The position numbers were made by a program, and so were the translations under genes. From positions 434,001-498,000 of the forward strand of contig CBDDIF010000001.1 of the NCBI GenBank assembly GCA_965228785.1: DNA of 64,000 nucleotides. Direction: 5' to 3'. Below, piece by piece: positions 24,733 to 33,185 of this stretch. How positions within the stretch are numbered: position 1 is the first letter of the stretch; every line of letters starts with the position of its first letter. The notes beneath the pieces were generated by a model. That model saw only the letters and a list, made by a program, of their open reading frames with translations, made no database searches and was not told the DNA's origin. The stretch comes from Hoeflea_A sp965228785. Lineage in GTDB: Bacteria > Pseudomonadota > Alphaproteobacteria > Rhizobiales > Rhizobiaceae.

Positions 24733-26243
24733 CCGTCATCACAGATCAGCCGGCTCCCGTCGACGATGCCGAGATGTCCGAGGTCAAGCGGTTCGTGACC
24801 GTTGGCGAGACCTACTACGACGATCAGTTCAGGATCATCGGCGACAAGCGTGGCTTCGCCTTCACCTGGAACTGGGCTGCCTTTTTCCTTGGGTCGATCT
24901 GGTTCGGCATGCGCAGCCTCTGGTCCTACTTCCTTCCCTTCGTGGCCCTGGAGACCTTCGCCATCGTGCAACTGGCCAGGGGATTCTGGGGAGACCTCGG
25001 TGCGCCCATCCTTGCTCGCCTGCCTGGCATCGAGAACACGCTGAGCCAGCGCTATGAGCAATTGGCCGAAGCCAAGCAGAATGCTCCGGACCGGGTGGCG
25101 ACGTTCGAGAACGCCATCGCTTCGCTGGAGCGCGCCATCGACGGCATCAAGGCCGAGGCGGCCGCCGCTAACGCGACGGCCGTTCAACTCATGCTGCTGG
25201 GCTTCGTCGGCCTTCTGCTGATCAAAGCCGTCCAGGCGGTGCTGGCGAACCCCGCCCTGCAGGCCCGCTACGCCCGCTGGCTGTCGGACCGCTCCATGGG
25301 CGCCGGCCTGAGCGCGCAGAAGATCGTCCTGGCCGCGGTCCTGGCGGCCGTCACTTATATCACCTGCTCGCTCAAGTTCGGATTTCCGGACACGGTGCCG
25401 GCGCTTGCGACCTTCCCGGCGGACCCGCAGGTTCAGGCCTCGGTTGCGGATGCCATCAAGGCTTGGATGGCCGGTGCGGCGGTGAGTTCCGAGTGGTTCT
25501 TCGACGCCCTGACGCTTGGCATCCGGAGCGTTCTGGACGCGCTGGAAACGATCTTTGTCGAGACTCCCTGGCCGGTGATGGGTGGTTTCATCCTTCTGCT
25601 CACTGGGCTGTCGGCGGGTTGGCGCGCGTCGATCTTCACGGCCGCCGGCCTGGCCTATCTTGGCTATCTGGGATTCTGGGACAAGAGCATGAAGACCCTG
25701 GCGCTGCTAGGCACGGCCGCCTGCATTTCCATCACGTTGGGCATTCCGCTGGGCATCGCCTGCGCACGTAGCCAGCGACTCTATTCCGTGGTTCGCCCGG
25801 TGCTCGATTTCATGCAGACCATGCCGGCCTTCGTCTACCTGATTCCGGTCATCGCGTTCTTTGGAACCGGTAAACCGGCGGCGATCATTGCAACCATGAT
25901 TTTCGGCGGATCGCCGGTGGTACGATTGACCGTTCTGGGGCTGCGCGGTGTGCCGGAAACCGTGCGCGAGGCAGCGATGGCCTTTGGCGGCAGCCGCCGT
26001 TATCTGCTGTGGAAGGTCGACATTCCGCTGGCCATGCCGTCGATCATGGCGGGGATCAACCAAACCATCCTGCTCAGCCTCGCGATGGTGGTGATCGCCT
26101 CGCTCATTGGCGCCAAAGGTCTCGGCGAGGATGTGCTCGAAGCGCTGCAATACGCCTCGGAGGGGCAGGGCATCCTGGCCGGACTGGCCATCCTGTGCTG
26201 CGCCATGATTCTGGACCGCATCATTCAGGGCAAAAGGAGATAA
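24729..26243 (+). CDS. proW: ABC transporter permease with extra N-terminal DUF2628-like domain
   Basis: 504 residues. The last 200 are a normal ProW-type BPD permease (FMQTMPAFVYLIPVIAFFGT, then the EAA loop GVPETVREAAMAFGGSRRY). Before it come about 300 additional residues. Residues 25-75 (RGFAFTWNWAAFFLGSIWFG) resemble the DUF2628 membrane domain; then comes a hydrophilic helix rich in E, A and K (about 95-145) and further membrane segments. Standard ProW proteins are about 280-350 residues. ATG at 24729 overlaps the ATPase stop; the open frame upstream is shadow. The extra domain may sense or regulate. Confidence 0.9.
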   Translation: MTVITDQPAPVDDAEMSEVKRFVTVGETYYDDQFRIIGDKRGFAFTWNWAAFFLGSIWFGMRSLWSYFLPFVALETFAIVQLARGFWGDLGAPILARLPGIENTLSQRYEQLAEAKQNAPDRVATFENAIASLERAIDGIKAEAAAANATAVQLMLLGFVGLLLIKAVQAVLANPALQARYARWLSDRSMGAGLSAQKIVLAAVLAAVTYITCSLKFGFPDTVPALATFPADPQVQASVADAIKAWMAGAAVSSEWFFDALTLGIRSVLDALETIFVETPWPVMGGFILLLTGLSAGWRASIFTAAGLAYLGYLGFWDKSMKTLALLGTAACISITLGIPLGIACARSQRLYSVVRPVLDFMQTMPAFVYLIPVIAFFGTGKPAAIIATMIFGGSPVVRLTVLGLRGVPETVREAAMAFGGSRRYLLWKVDIPLAMPSIMAGINQTILLSLAMVVIASLIGAKGLGEDVLEALQYASEGQGILAGLAILCCAMILDRIIQGKRR

Positions 26244-26248
26244 GCGCC

Positions 26249-26587
26249 GTGACCGTGACAGTGGCGATGTTCATCAAATACGAAAACGACAAAAAGGCTT
26301 CGATGCTGAAGAGCCCGAACGACCGCGCGGCCGTTTCGGAACGAGCGGTCGGCGCCATGGGCGGCAAGCTTCTGCACGCCTATGGCACTTGTGGTGAATA
26401 CGACATGCTGTTCATCTACGAGATGCCCGACATGCCGTCGGTCGCTGCCAACATGATGTTGGCCGATGCCACGGGAATGTCGAAGCGCCACACCATCATT
26501 CCACTGTTCTCCAACGACGATTTTCTTGCCGCGCAGGCAAAGGCGGGCCGCATGACCGACAGCTACGCCGCGGTCACCGATGAATGA
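26249..26587 (+). CDS. GYD domain protein
   Basis: 112 residues, an alpha-beta ferredoxin-like protein of the GYD type: VAMFIKYENDKKASML, VGAMGGKLLHAYGTCGEYDM and MPDMPSVAANMMLADATG. GYD proteins are small and of unknown biochemical role. GTG at 26249 is preceded by AAGGAGA at the right distance, 5 bases after the permease stop. The stop overlaps the next start by ATGA, so it belongs to the transporter-amidohydrolase operon. Confidence 0.85.
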   Translation: MTVTVAMFIKYENDKKASMLKSPNDRAAVSERAVGAMGGKLLHAYGTCGEYDMLFIYEMPDMPSVAANMMLADATGMSKRHTIIPLFSNDDFLAAQAKAGRMTDSYAAVTDE

Positions 26588-28209
26588 CCGACATCCTGTT
26601 CCATGGCGGAACGGTCGTCACCGTGGACGACTCCTTTCCGAGCCCGGAGGCGGTGGTCGTCCGGGACGGCAGGATCCTGTTCGTTGGCGCGCTGGACGAG
26701 GCCCAACGGCGATTGCGCGGCGACCCGGTCGATATCGATCTGGCCGGTCGGGTGCTGCTGCCCGGCTTCATCGACGCCCATTCCCATCCGCTCTGGGCAG
26801 CCAAAACCCGCGGCGCGCCGGTCGTCGACGTCCGGGCGTCGACGGTCCCGACCTATCGCGCCGTACTGGCGAAAATCGAGCGGCGGGTCGCGGTGGCACG
26901 CCCTGGGGAACATCTTCTCTTCTTTGGGCTGGACGCCCAGCTGCATGACGGATTTATCGGGCCGAGCCGTGCCCAACTCGATGCGATTGCACCTCAGAAC
27001 CCGCTCGGTGTGCAGACGTCCAACTGCCATGCGCTCTATCTGAATTCGGCCGGGTTCGAAGCCTGCGGGATCGACGAAACGACGCCGACGCCGACCGGAT
27101 CGATTATCGAGCGGGATGAAGCCGGCCGGCCGACCGGAAAGATCGCCGAGGCCGTGACCTGGCGGGCGCTGGAATCCTTCTATGAGGCCTGGGGCGACGA
27201 CCGGCTCAACGACGAGTTTCGCGTCATGATCGACCAGTTCGTAGAAAACGGTATCACGACCACGACCGAGCATCTCTATCTGCCCTTCTACAAGGCCTAT
27301 TTTCTGAGTGCGCTGAAGCAGGGCTGGCCGCTGCCGCGCATTGCCGCTTATCAGCAGGCGGTGACGGCCGACATGCAGGTCGAGCCGGTCAGTGTCGGGG
27401 ACGACCGCCTGTGGATGGCCGGTGTGAAGATCCATGCCGACGGCTCTCCCTTCATCGGCAATATCTGGCTTACGGAGCCTTATCTCGACAACGAGGTCAC
27501 CCGGCACCGCATGGGCCTTGAGGCCGGGCATACGGGCGGCGTGAACTATCCGGCCGACTATTTTGAAGACATGGTTCGCACCTATGTCGGCCAGGGCTGG
27601 CAGATGACCATCCACACCCAGGGAGACCGGACGATCGACATGGTGCTCGATCTCCTGGAGAAGGTGCTTGAGGAGGCGCCGCGGCCGGATCACCGCTTTC
27701 GGCTGGAACACTGCGCGCTGATGCGTGAAGACCAGATCAATCGGGCCATCGCGTTGGGTGTGCTGTCCAGCTTCTTCATCAACCACATCACCCATTGGGG
27801 GGTCCCGATCGAAGATGTGCTTTTCGGCCCCGATCGTGCCGCCCATTATGTTCCGGCCGGGACCGCGGCGCGGCGGGGCATGCGGATCTCCCTGCACGCC
27901 GACACGCCGATGACCGACCCGTCATGCCTCGAGTTGATGCAGGCGGCGATGACGCGGCGGGCTGGTGACGGTCGCTGCGTCGGCGAAAGCGAATGCCTGG
28001 ACCATGAGACCGCATTGCGCGCCGTCACCATCGACGCCGCTTTCCAGATCGGCAAGGAAGATGTGCTCGGATCGATCACGCCGGGAAAGCATGCCGATCT
28101 GGCGGTTCTCGACAAAAACCCGCTGACAACGACTGCCGACAGCCTTCGGGACATCAGGGTCGAGCAGACCTGGTTGGCGGGGGAACGGGTATGGATCAAT
28201 GAAACCTGA
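26584..28209 (+). CDS. Metal-dependent amidohydrolase (YtcJ/amidohydrolase 3 type)
   Basis: 541 residues. N-terminal beta domain, then the first metal motif FIDAHSHPLWAA (HxH). Downstream are KIHADGSPF, a His in WQMTIHTQGDRTID, RLEHCALM and a late Asp region SLHADTPMTDP. The C-terminal cap is SITPGKHADLAVLDKNPL. It hydrolyses an amide or a related bond with one or two zinc ions in the cytoplasm. It is coupled to the GYD gene (ATGA) and overlaps the GTPase gene by 11 bases. It probably processes the compound imported by the ABC transporter. Confidence 0.92.
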   Translation: MTDILFHGGTVVTVDDSFPSPEAVVVRDGRILFVGALDEAQRRLRGDPVDIDLAGRVLLPGFIDAHSHPLWAAKTRGAPVVDVRASTVPTYRAVLAKIERRVAVARPGEHLLFFGLDAQLHDGFIGPSRAQLDAIAPQNPLGVQTSNCHALYLNSAGFEACGIDETTPTPTGSIIERDEAGRPTGKIAEAVTWRALESFYEAWGDDRLNDEFRVMIDQFVENGITTTTEHLYLPFYKAYFLSALKQGWPLPRIAAYQQAVTADMQVEPVSVGDDRLWMAGVKIHADGSPFIGNIWLTEPYLDNEVTRHRMGLEAGHTGGVNYPADYFEDMVRTYVGQGWQMTIHTQGDRTIDMVLDLLEKVLEEAPRPDHRFRLEHCALMREDQINRAIALGVLSSFFINHITHWGVPIEDVLFGPDRAAHYVPAGTAARRGMRISLHADTPMTDPSCLELMQAAMTRRAGDGRCVGESECLDHETALRAVTIDAAFQIGKEDVLGSITPGKHADLAVLDKNPLTTTADSLRDIRVEQTWLAGERVWINET

Positions 28210-29149
28210 GCGCATCGGGATTCCACTGGTGACCGTCGGCGGGTTTCTCGGCGCCGGCAAAACGACGCTGGTCAATCGGATGCTGGCCGGAGCCGGCGGT
28301 CGGCGCATCGTGGTCTTTGTGAACGATTTCGGCGCGGTCAACATCGACTACGATCTGATCGAGGCTGCCGATACGGATCGAATTTCGCTGAAGAACGGTT
28401 GCGTCTGCTGCACCCTCAGCGACGATCTGGTCGCCTCGGTTGTCGGGTTCTGCCGGGACGACCCGCCGGATACGTTCGTTATCGAGGCCAGCGGCGTATC
28501 GGACCCGCGTGTCCTGGATCAATCGATCCTAGCCCTGCAATCGGCTGGTCACGTTCGCCTCAACAATCGTATTTATGTTCTGGACGCCGATCGGTTCGGC
28601 GCGCTCGACTATGCCGATACGGAAATGCTGATCGACCATGCGGCAGCCTGCGACATGGTGCTGATCAACAAATTCGATCTCGTCGGGGACCATCAAATTC
28701 GAAGGCTTGAGGCGGAACTGGAGCGGTCGACCAAAGACACGGCTTTCTATCGCACCGTGCGTTGCGATTTGGCGGTCGATACCTTGCTTGACGGTCCTCG
28801 ATCATCATGCCCGCCGATTGACTTCGGCCGCGATGGTCCGAGCGACAATCACGGCGACCTCTTTCGCAGCTGGAGCAAGACCGTCGATGGCCCGGTCGGC
28901 CGGGCAAAGTTCGAACGGTTCCTGGCCGACATCTCTGGCGTTGCATTACGCGCCAAAGGCCGCATCGCATTCGCCGACGAGCCACGACGCATTGTGTCAT
29001 TTCACCTTGTCGGTCCGCGATTTACGATCGACGATCCCGTTGACATCGGCAACGGCGGTTCTTGCCGTTTCGTCGTCATTGGCCGGAAGGAGCTGCTGGA
29101 TGTCGATGCCCTGGAGACCGGATTTGCCCGCTGCCTGATGGTTGAATGA
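28199..29149 (+). CDS. COG0523 (CobW/ZNG) family GTPase, putative metal chaperone
   Basis: 316 residues. Walker A GGFLGAGKTTLVNRML, the metal-binding CxCC of NGCVCCTLSDDLV, the switch/Asp region VIEASGVSDPRVL and NKFDLVGD for guanine recognition. The C-terminal CobW_C domain is present but short (GRIAFADEPRRIVSFHLVG). These GTPases deliver zinc or another metal to specific enzymes. Its start lies inside the end of the amidohydrolase gene, so that metalloenzyme is the natural client; this is inference from coupling. Confidence 0.92.
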   Translation: MKPERIGIPLVTVGGFLGAGKTTLVNRMLAGAGGRRIVVFVNDFGAVNIDYDLIEAADTDRISLKNGCVCCTLSDDLVASVVGFCRDDPPDTFVIEASGVSDPRVLDQSILALQSAGHVRLNNRIYVLDADRFGALDYADTEMLIDHAAACDMVLINKFDLVGDHQIRRLEAELERSTKDTAFYRTVRCDLAVDTLLDGPRSSCPPIDFGRDGPSDNHGDLFRSWSKTVDGPVGRAKFERFLADISGVALRAKGRIAFADEPRRIVSFHLVGPRFTIDDPVDIGNGGSCRFVVIGRKELLDVDALETGFARCLMVE

Positions 29150-29175
29150 ACCCTCCGGCGATCAACTGTCTCCGC

Positions 29176-29577
29176 TCAAACTCCAAACCAGCCGATGACG
29201 GCGCCCATGGCAACCAGAACCAGCAACCAGTGCACCGCGTCGATAACCGTCAAGTCCCAGCCGAAGCCCTGGTAGCGGTGGTTGACGGCGAGAGTTGTGA
29301 CGATGAAGCCCAGCCAGATGAAGAAGCCGGTGACGACGCCGTTATAGGGCGTCACCTGACCGTCGCCCAGATGGCCGATGACGCCGGCCAGGAAAAACGC
29401 CATGATCAGTTCGCAGATGACCGAATTGATCAGTAGCCCGGGCGTGAATTTCGCTTCGTCGATGCGGGCAGCCTTCATCCACTGCTTGCCGATGGCGCCG
29501 TAATAGGCGCTGCCGATGATGAAGGCGGCGACGGTGGCCAGTAATATGGCCAGATAGCTGATACCGGCAAATGCCAT
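29176..29577 (-). CDS. DUF1761 family membrane protein
   Basis: 133 residues with four hydrophobic helices. The first starts ISYLAILLATVAAFIIGSAYYGA followed by GKQWMKA, the DUF1761 signature. Function unknown. It is convergent with the GTPase gene and starts 27 bases from the end of the hydratase gene on the same strand. Confidence 0.85.
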   Translation of the reverse strand: MAFAGISYLAILLATVAAFIIGSAYYGAIGKQWMKAARIDEAKFTPGLLINSVICELIMAFFLAGVIGHLGDGQVTPYNGVVTGFFIWLGFIVTTLAVNHRYQGFGWDLTVIDAVHWLLVLVAMGAVIGWFGV

Positions 29578-29604
29578 TATTTTCTCCTCGAATTCGTTCC
29601 GACA

Positions 29605-30393
29605 CTAGTCGAATTGAAGGCGCGCTTCGCCAACGTCACCGAGGTCAGCGATAATCGAATCGCCCGCATTCGCGTGGTAGATCTCATCCGTCGTAATGCC
29701 GGTTGTGACATAGTCTCCGGCGCGTAGTGTCTTTCCGAATTCCGGCAGTGTGTTGGCCAACCAGGCGAGTGCCGACAAGGGGTGTCCGAGAACCCGATCA
29801 CTCGAGCCGGCGAGGAGCGGCTCACCATTGACGATGAGTTGTGTTGCCTGGGCACCAAGGTCGATCGAGGCGAAGTCCTCGATTGCATCCCCATGGATCC
29901 ATGCGCCGTGAATGGCGTTGTCGGCGGCAAGCGATTGGGGCGTGACCCGGTCGATACCGGCAAAATGGTGTTCGACCAGTTCGATCGCCGGAAGCGCCGC
30001 GGCCACGTGCTCGGCAATCGAGTGACGGTCATAGGGCACCTCGCTATCCGGCGGTGTGCCGCGCATGCGAAAGGCAATTTCGCATTCAATAATTCGCACG
30101 GCGTAGTTCGATGCGGGCAACGTAATCCCGGATGGGTGAACGCGGCTGGAGACAAGTTGGCCGAAAACCGGGTGGGGAACGCCGAGCATGGTCTGGGCGG
30201 CGGGGTTGGTGAGCGCGATCTTGTAGCCGGCACGGTCTCCGCCCCAGGATACGATCAAACGATCGACCAGCGTATCCTGGGCACGATAGGCGCCTGTCAG
30301 GTCTGGCGGCATCAGCTCGGCGGGCAGTTCTTCGACGGTGCGCCCGGAGAGGCGAAGCCCGGCCAGATAGTCCACGGTCGGTTCGAGGTTCAT
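29605..30393 (-). CDS. 2-keto-4-pentenoate hydratase family protein (FAH superfamily)
   Basis: 262 residues. Metal ligands sit in IIECEIAFRM (Glu-x-Glu type), with GYKIALTNPAAQTMLG and DYVTTGITTD as further family stretches. Enzymes of this group hydrate or decarboxylate products of aromatic meta-cleavage. ATG at 30393 follows GGAGAG; the upstream open frame is not part of the protein. No dioxygenase is beside it, so the substrate is unclear. A GNAT gene ends 19 bases upstream on the same strand. Confidence 0.88.
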   Translation of the reverse strand: MNLEPTVDYLAGLRLSGRTVEELPAELMPPDLTGAYRAQDTLVDRLIVSWGGDRAGYKIALTNPAAQTMLGVPHPVFGQLVSSRVHPSGITLPASNYAVRIIECEIAFRMRGTPPDSEVPYDRHSIAEHVAAALPAIELVEHHFAGIDRVTPQSLAADNAIHGAWIHGDAIEDFASIDLGAQATQLIVNGEPLLAGSSDRVLGHPLSALAWLANTLPEFGKTLRAGDYVTTGITTDEIYHANAGDSIIADLGDVGEARLQFD

Positions 30394-30412
30394 GGCTGTT
30401 TTCTCTCCGCTT

Positions 30413-30889
30413 TCACAGGGACCGGACCATGAAGACGCTCTCGATGTCCTCTTGATAGGTGCCGAAGGGTGGGCAGTAGTCGAAGCCAAGCTTTTCATAG
30501 AGCGTTCTGGCTGCAGCGGATGCGTCCCGGCTGCCGGTTTCCAGATAGAGCCTGGTCAGCCCTTCCCGGCGCGCCTGGTCAAGGATGCAATCAAGCAGCA
30601 ATTTTCCGACACCCTTGCCCCTCAGGTCCTCACGAACATGCATCGATTTCAACTCACCGGATGCATTGTCCAGGGTCTTCAAACCGGCAATGCCCAGACA
30701 TTGATCTCCCTGCCACGCTGCGAAGAGTTGGATCCCTTCCTCTTCATGCTGGTCCGCCCCGACGTGATGATTGCTTTCGGCGCTATAGTGGGCGTCGCCA
30801 TAGGCCGTATGCACCTCGATCAGGTGGGCAACTTGCGGCAGCGTGGGATCGGCCGCGCGAATTTCCATTTCTTTAGACATCAAACTCAT
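30413..30889 (-). CDS. GNAT family N-acetyltransferase
   Basis: About 158 residues. Acetyl-CoA motif A: GELKSMHVREDLRGKGVGKLL (R-x-x-G-x-G), followed by GLTRLYLETGSRDASAAARTLYEKLGF. It resembles the YafP/PaiA-like small acetyltransferases. The start is uncertain between 30889 and 30880; neither has a strong ribosome site. It lies upstream of the hydratase on the same strand, probably co-transcribed. Confidence 0.87.
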   Translation of the reverse strand: MSLMSKEMEIRAADPTLPQVAHLIEVHTAYGDAHYSAESNHHVGADQHEEEGIQLFAAWQGDQCLGIAGLKTLDNASGELKSMHVREDLRGKGVGKLLLDCILDQARREGLTRLYLETGSRDASAAARTLYEKLGFDYCPPFGTYQEDIESVFMVRSL

Positions 30890-31171
30890 CGATATCGAGG
30901 ACTGCAGGTTCTGGCTGGCATTCAGCCATGTGTTCCAGACGATCAACCGGCAACATAGCGGGATAACCGAGATCAGGAAATGCTCCGGTGACCTATCGGC
31001 AACTTAGCGTAGGATCCTTTTGTGGCTGCAGATCTGTTGCGCTCGGTTCGTCTCAATTGACTGGCGATCCATCTCAAATGGAACCAGCGTGTCTGGCTGC
31101 CGAAAACCAGAAATGACTAAGGTCTTTCGGCGCGCTTTCCGGTGCGCGGGAGGAACTGGCAGGCTTCGGTC

Positions 31172-31678
31172 ATGACGATACTGGCAATCGATGTGCGACA
31201 TGCGGAACCGGATGATGCTCAGGCCATTTCCGAGACGCATCGCGCTGCATCGCAATATACTTTCGCCGGGTTGATTCCCAACCCGATGCTGATGTCGATG
31301 GTCGAGCGCCGCAACGACCACTGGTGGCGACGTGCCATTCAAGGCTCGTCCAAAATTCTGGTGCTGGAGGTTGGCGGCAGCATTGCCGGTTACGCCATGA
31401 CGGGTCGCAACCGGACTCGATCGCTCCGCCTGGAAGGTGAGATCTACGAGCTCTACCTGCGACCCGAATATCAGGGTATCGGTCTGGGTTCGCGACTTTT
31501 TCGCGACACAAAGCGAATGCTCGCCGCGACGGGGTTCAAGGGCCTGATCGCCTGGACCCTGGCCGAGAATCACCACGCGATAAACTTCTATTCAGCCCTG
31601 GGCGGCAGGAAAATTGCCGCAGATACCGAAAACTTTGAACTCTGCCGCCTGAAAAAAGTTGCGTTCGCTTGGTCGTAG
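31172..31678 (+). CDS. GNAT family N-acetyltransferase (paralogue of the gene at 50911)
   Basis: 168 residues. GNAT core IYELYLRPEYQGIGLGSRLF, then NFYSALGGRKIA. A gap-free comparison with the product of 50911-51417 gives 49 differences in 168 positions, about 71% identity, so these are recent paralogues or a transferred homologue. The ATG at 31172 was chosen as it aligns with the paralogue's start. Substrate unknown. The copy here stands alone, with 225-280 bases of gene-free DNA upstream. Confidence 0.92.
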   Translation: MTILAIDVRHAEPDDAQAISETHRAASQYTFAGLIPNPMLMSMVERRNDHWWRRAIQGSSKILVLEVGGSIAGYAMTGRNRTRSLRLEGEIYELYLRPEYQGIGLGSRLFRDTKRMLAATGFKGLIAWTLAENHHAINFYSALGGRKIAADTENFELCRLKKVAFAWS

Positions 31679-31769
31679 GCAGTGACCGGAACACACCAAA
31701 TTTGAGCCAACCTGGGTCGTTCGCAACCGGCTCTGTTTATTCGGAATGGGGGAAATCCGGTAGCGTCTG

Positions 31770-32426
31770 TCAGGCGCCTGCCGCCTCATAGCGCCAGACC
31801 GTCGTCTTCTTGATCTCCGAATCCTCCAGATCGCGCGTGACCGGCACTTGATAGGTGGCGATTTCCGTCAGCTTTTCGTGCGGACAATAGGAACGGCCGG
31901 GGTCGCCGATCAAGACCACCGCGCCGCGCTGCGCCAGCTGGTCGAACCACGGGATGAGCAGCCTGCCGAGGTCCTGATCGTAGAAGACGTCCCCGGCGAG
32001 CACCACTTGCCAGCCATCGTCCTGGCCAATGAGATCGTCGCAGCGGAGCGCGAAGCGCACGTCATTGGCATCGGCATTGAGGGCCGCCGCCATGGCAGCG
32101 AAGCTGTCTATATCACAGGCGTTAACGCTGCCGGCGCCAGCTTGCTTTGCGGCGATCGCGACGAGGCCGGAGCCAGTCGCGAAATCGAGCACGGAACGAT
32201 CGCGAACCTCATCGGGATGATCGAGAATGTAACGGGCGAGACCCTGGCCGCCAGCCCAGGCGAACGCCCAATAGGGTGGCGGCAGGCCCATGCCCTCCAA
32301 CTCGTCCTCCGTTTTCAGCCACAGCTCGTGCGCTTCCGTTGCAAGACGCAAGCGGATTTCCGGCACATGCGGCGGCCGGGCGAATTCGGTGTTGTCGATG
32401 ATGAACTGGCGGGTTTCGCCGGTCAC
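31770..32426 (-). CDS. Class I SAM methyltransferase (ETFB-lysine methyltransferase-like)
   Basis: 218 residues with SAM motif I VLDFATGSGLVAIAA, the acidic motif II NACDIDS and motif post-I GDVFYD. The start PPYWAFAWAGGQGLARYI is typical of the COG3897 branch, which includes bacterial and mitochondrial electron-transfer-flavoprotein beta lysine methyltransferases. It could equally be annotated nicotinamide N-methylase-like. It begins a minus-strand run into which the EVE and YciI genes lead. Confidence 0.82.
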   Translation of the reverse strand: MTGETRQFIIDNTEFARPPHVPEIRLRLATEAHELWLKTEDELEGMGLPPPYWAFAWAGGQGLARYILDHPDEVRDRSVLDFATGSGLVAIAAKQAGAGSVNACDIDSFAAMAAALNADANDVRFALRCDDLIGQDDGWQVVLAGDVFYDQDLGRLLIPWFDQLAQRGAVVLIGDPGRSYCPHEKLTEIATYQVPVTRDLEDSEIKKTTVWRYEAAGA

Positions 32427-32433
32427 CGGCGAG

Positions 32434-32862
32434 TTACCGCGGCGGGTCTTTGAGCCCGCCCATGCGGCACACTTCCAGATATTCCTCTTCCGTCACCGGC
32501 TGGACCGACAGGCGGGTCAACCGCACAAGCGCCATGTCCGCAAGCTTGGGATTGGCCTTGCAGTCATCCCGCGTCACTGGACTGGGTATGTCGCAGACGG
32601 CTTTGACGTCAACGCACTCCCAGCGATGGTCGTCGGTGGTCGAATCCGAGTGGATCTCCTGGCAGACCTCGACGATGCCGACGATCTCCAGGCCGATATT
32701 GGAATGATAGAAGAAGCCTTTGTCGCCGAGCTTCATGGCGCGCATGTTGTTGCGCGCCTGATAGTTGCGGATGCCGTCCCACTCCGCGCCGGCGTCGCCT
32801 TCGGCTTTCTGCTGCTCCCAGGACCAGGCGTCCGGCTCGGATTTAAACAACCAATAGGCCAT
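32434..32862 (-). CDS. EVE domain protein
   Basis: 142 residues: YWLFKSEPDAWSW at the start, then WDGIRNYQARNNMRAMKLGD and FFYHSNIG, all diagnostic of the EVE (PUA-like) fold that recognises modified bases. This length is that of the stand-alone bacterial thymocyte-nuclear-protein-1-like family. It follows the YciI gene by 4 bases and precedes the methyltransferase by 7, so the three form an operon. Confidence 0.95.
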   Translation of the reverse strand: MAYWLFKSEPDAWSWEQQKAEGDAGAEWDGIRNYQARNNMRAMKLGDKGFFYHSNIGLEIVGIVEVCQEIHSDSTTDDHRWECVDVKAVCDIPSPVTRDDCKANPKLADMALVRLTRLSVQPVTEEEYLEVCRMGGLKDPPR

Positions 32863-32866
32863 GAAT

Positions 32867-33160
32867 TCAGGACTCCGGTGGGTTGAAGACCCAGCGGAAA
32901 GGCCGGATCTCGACGCTTTCGAACAGGCCTGCGGCCGTAAACGGGTCGTTGTTGGAAAGGTTTTCCGCCTCGTCGCGGTCTGCGGCCTCCACGATGATCA
33001 GGCTGCCGTGTGGCTCTTCATTATCGTCGAGCAATGGCCCCGCCATCTTGAGTACGCCTTTGTCGCGTAGATCGCCCAGATAGGCCTGATGCGCCGGGCG
33101 GTTGTCGGTCCGCACGTGAAGATGACCGGGTTTGTCGTTGCATATCAGTGCATAGAGCAT
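32867..33160 (-). CDS. YciI-like protein
   Basis: 97 residues: MLYALICNDKPGHLHVR, RPAHQAYLGDL and a conserved His-Asp pair with SNNDPFTAAGLF, the YciI fold (ferredoxin-like). The catalytic role is unclear in most members. It is between gpsA and the EVE gene on the same strand. Confidence 0.93.
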   Translation of the reverse strand: MLYALICNDKPGHLHVRTDNRPAHQAYLGDLRDKGVLKMAGPLLDDNEEPHGSLIIVEAADRDEAENLSNNDPFTAAGLFESVEIRPFRWVFNPPES

Positions 33161-33185
33161 TGGTGTCTTACCTCGTTGCTACCCA

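Noticed and set aside
26563..27897. 444-codon minus-strand frame opposite the amidohydrolase
   Set aside because: Antisense to a gene with full metal-site motifs; composition typical of a shadow frame.
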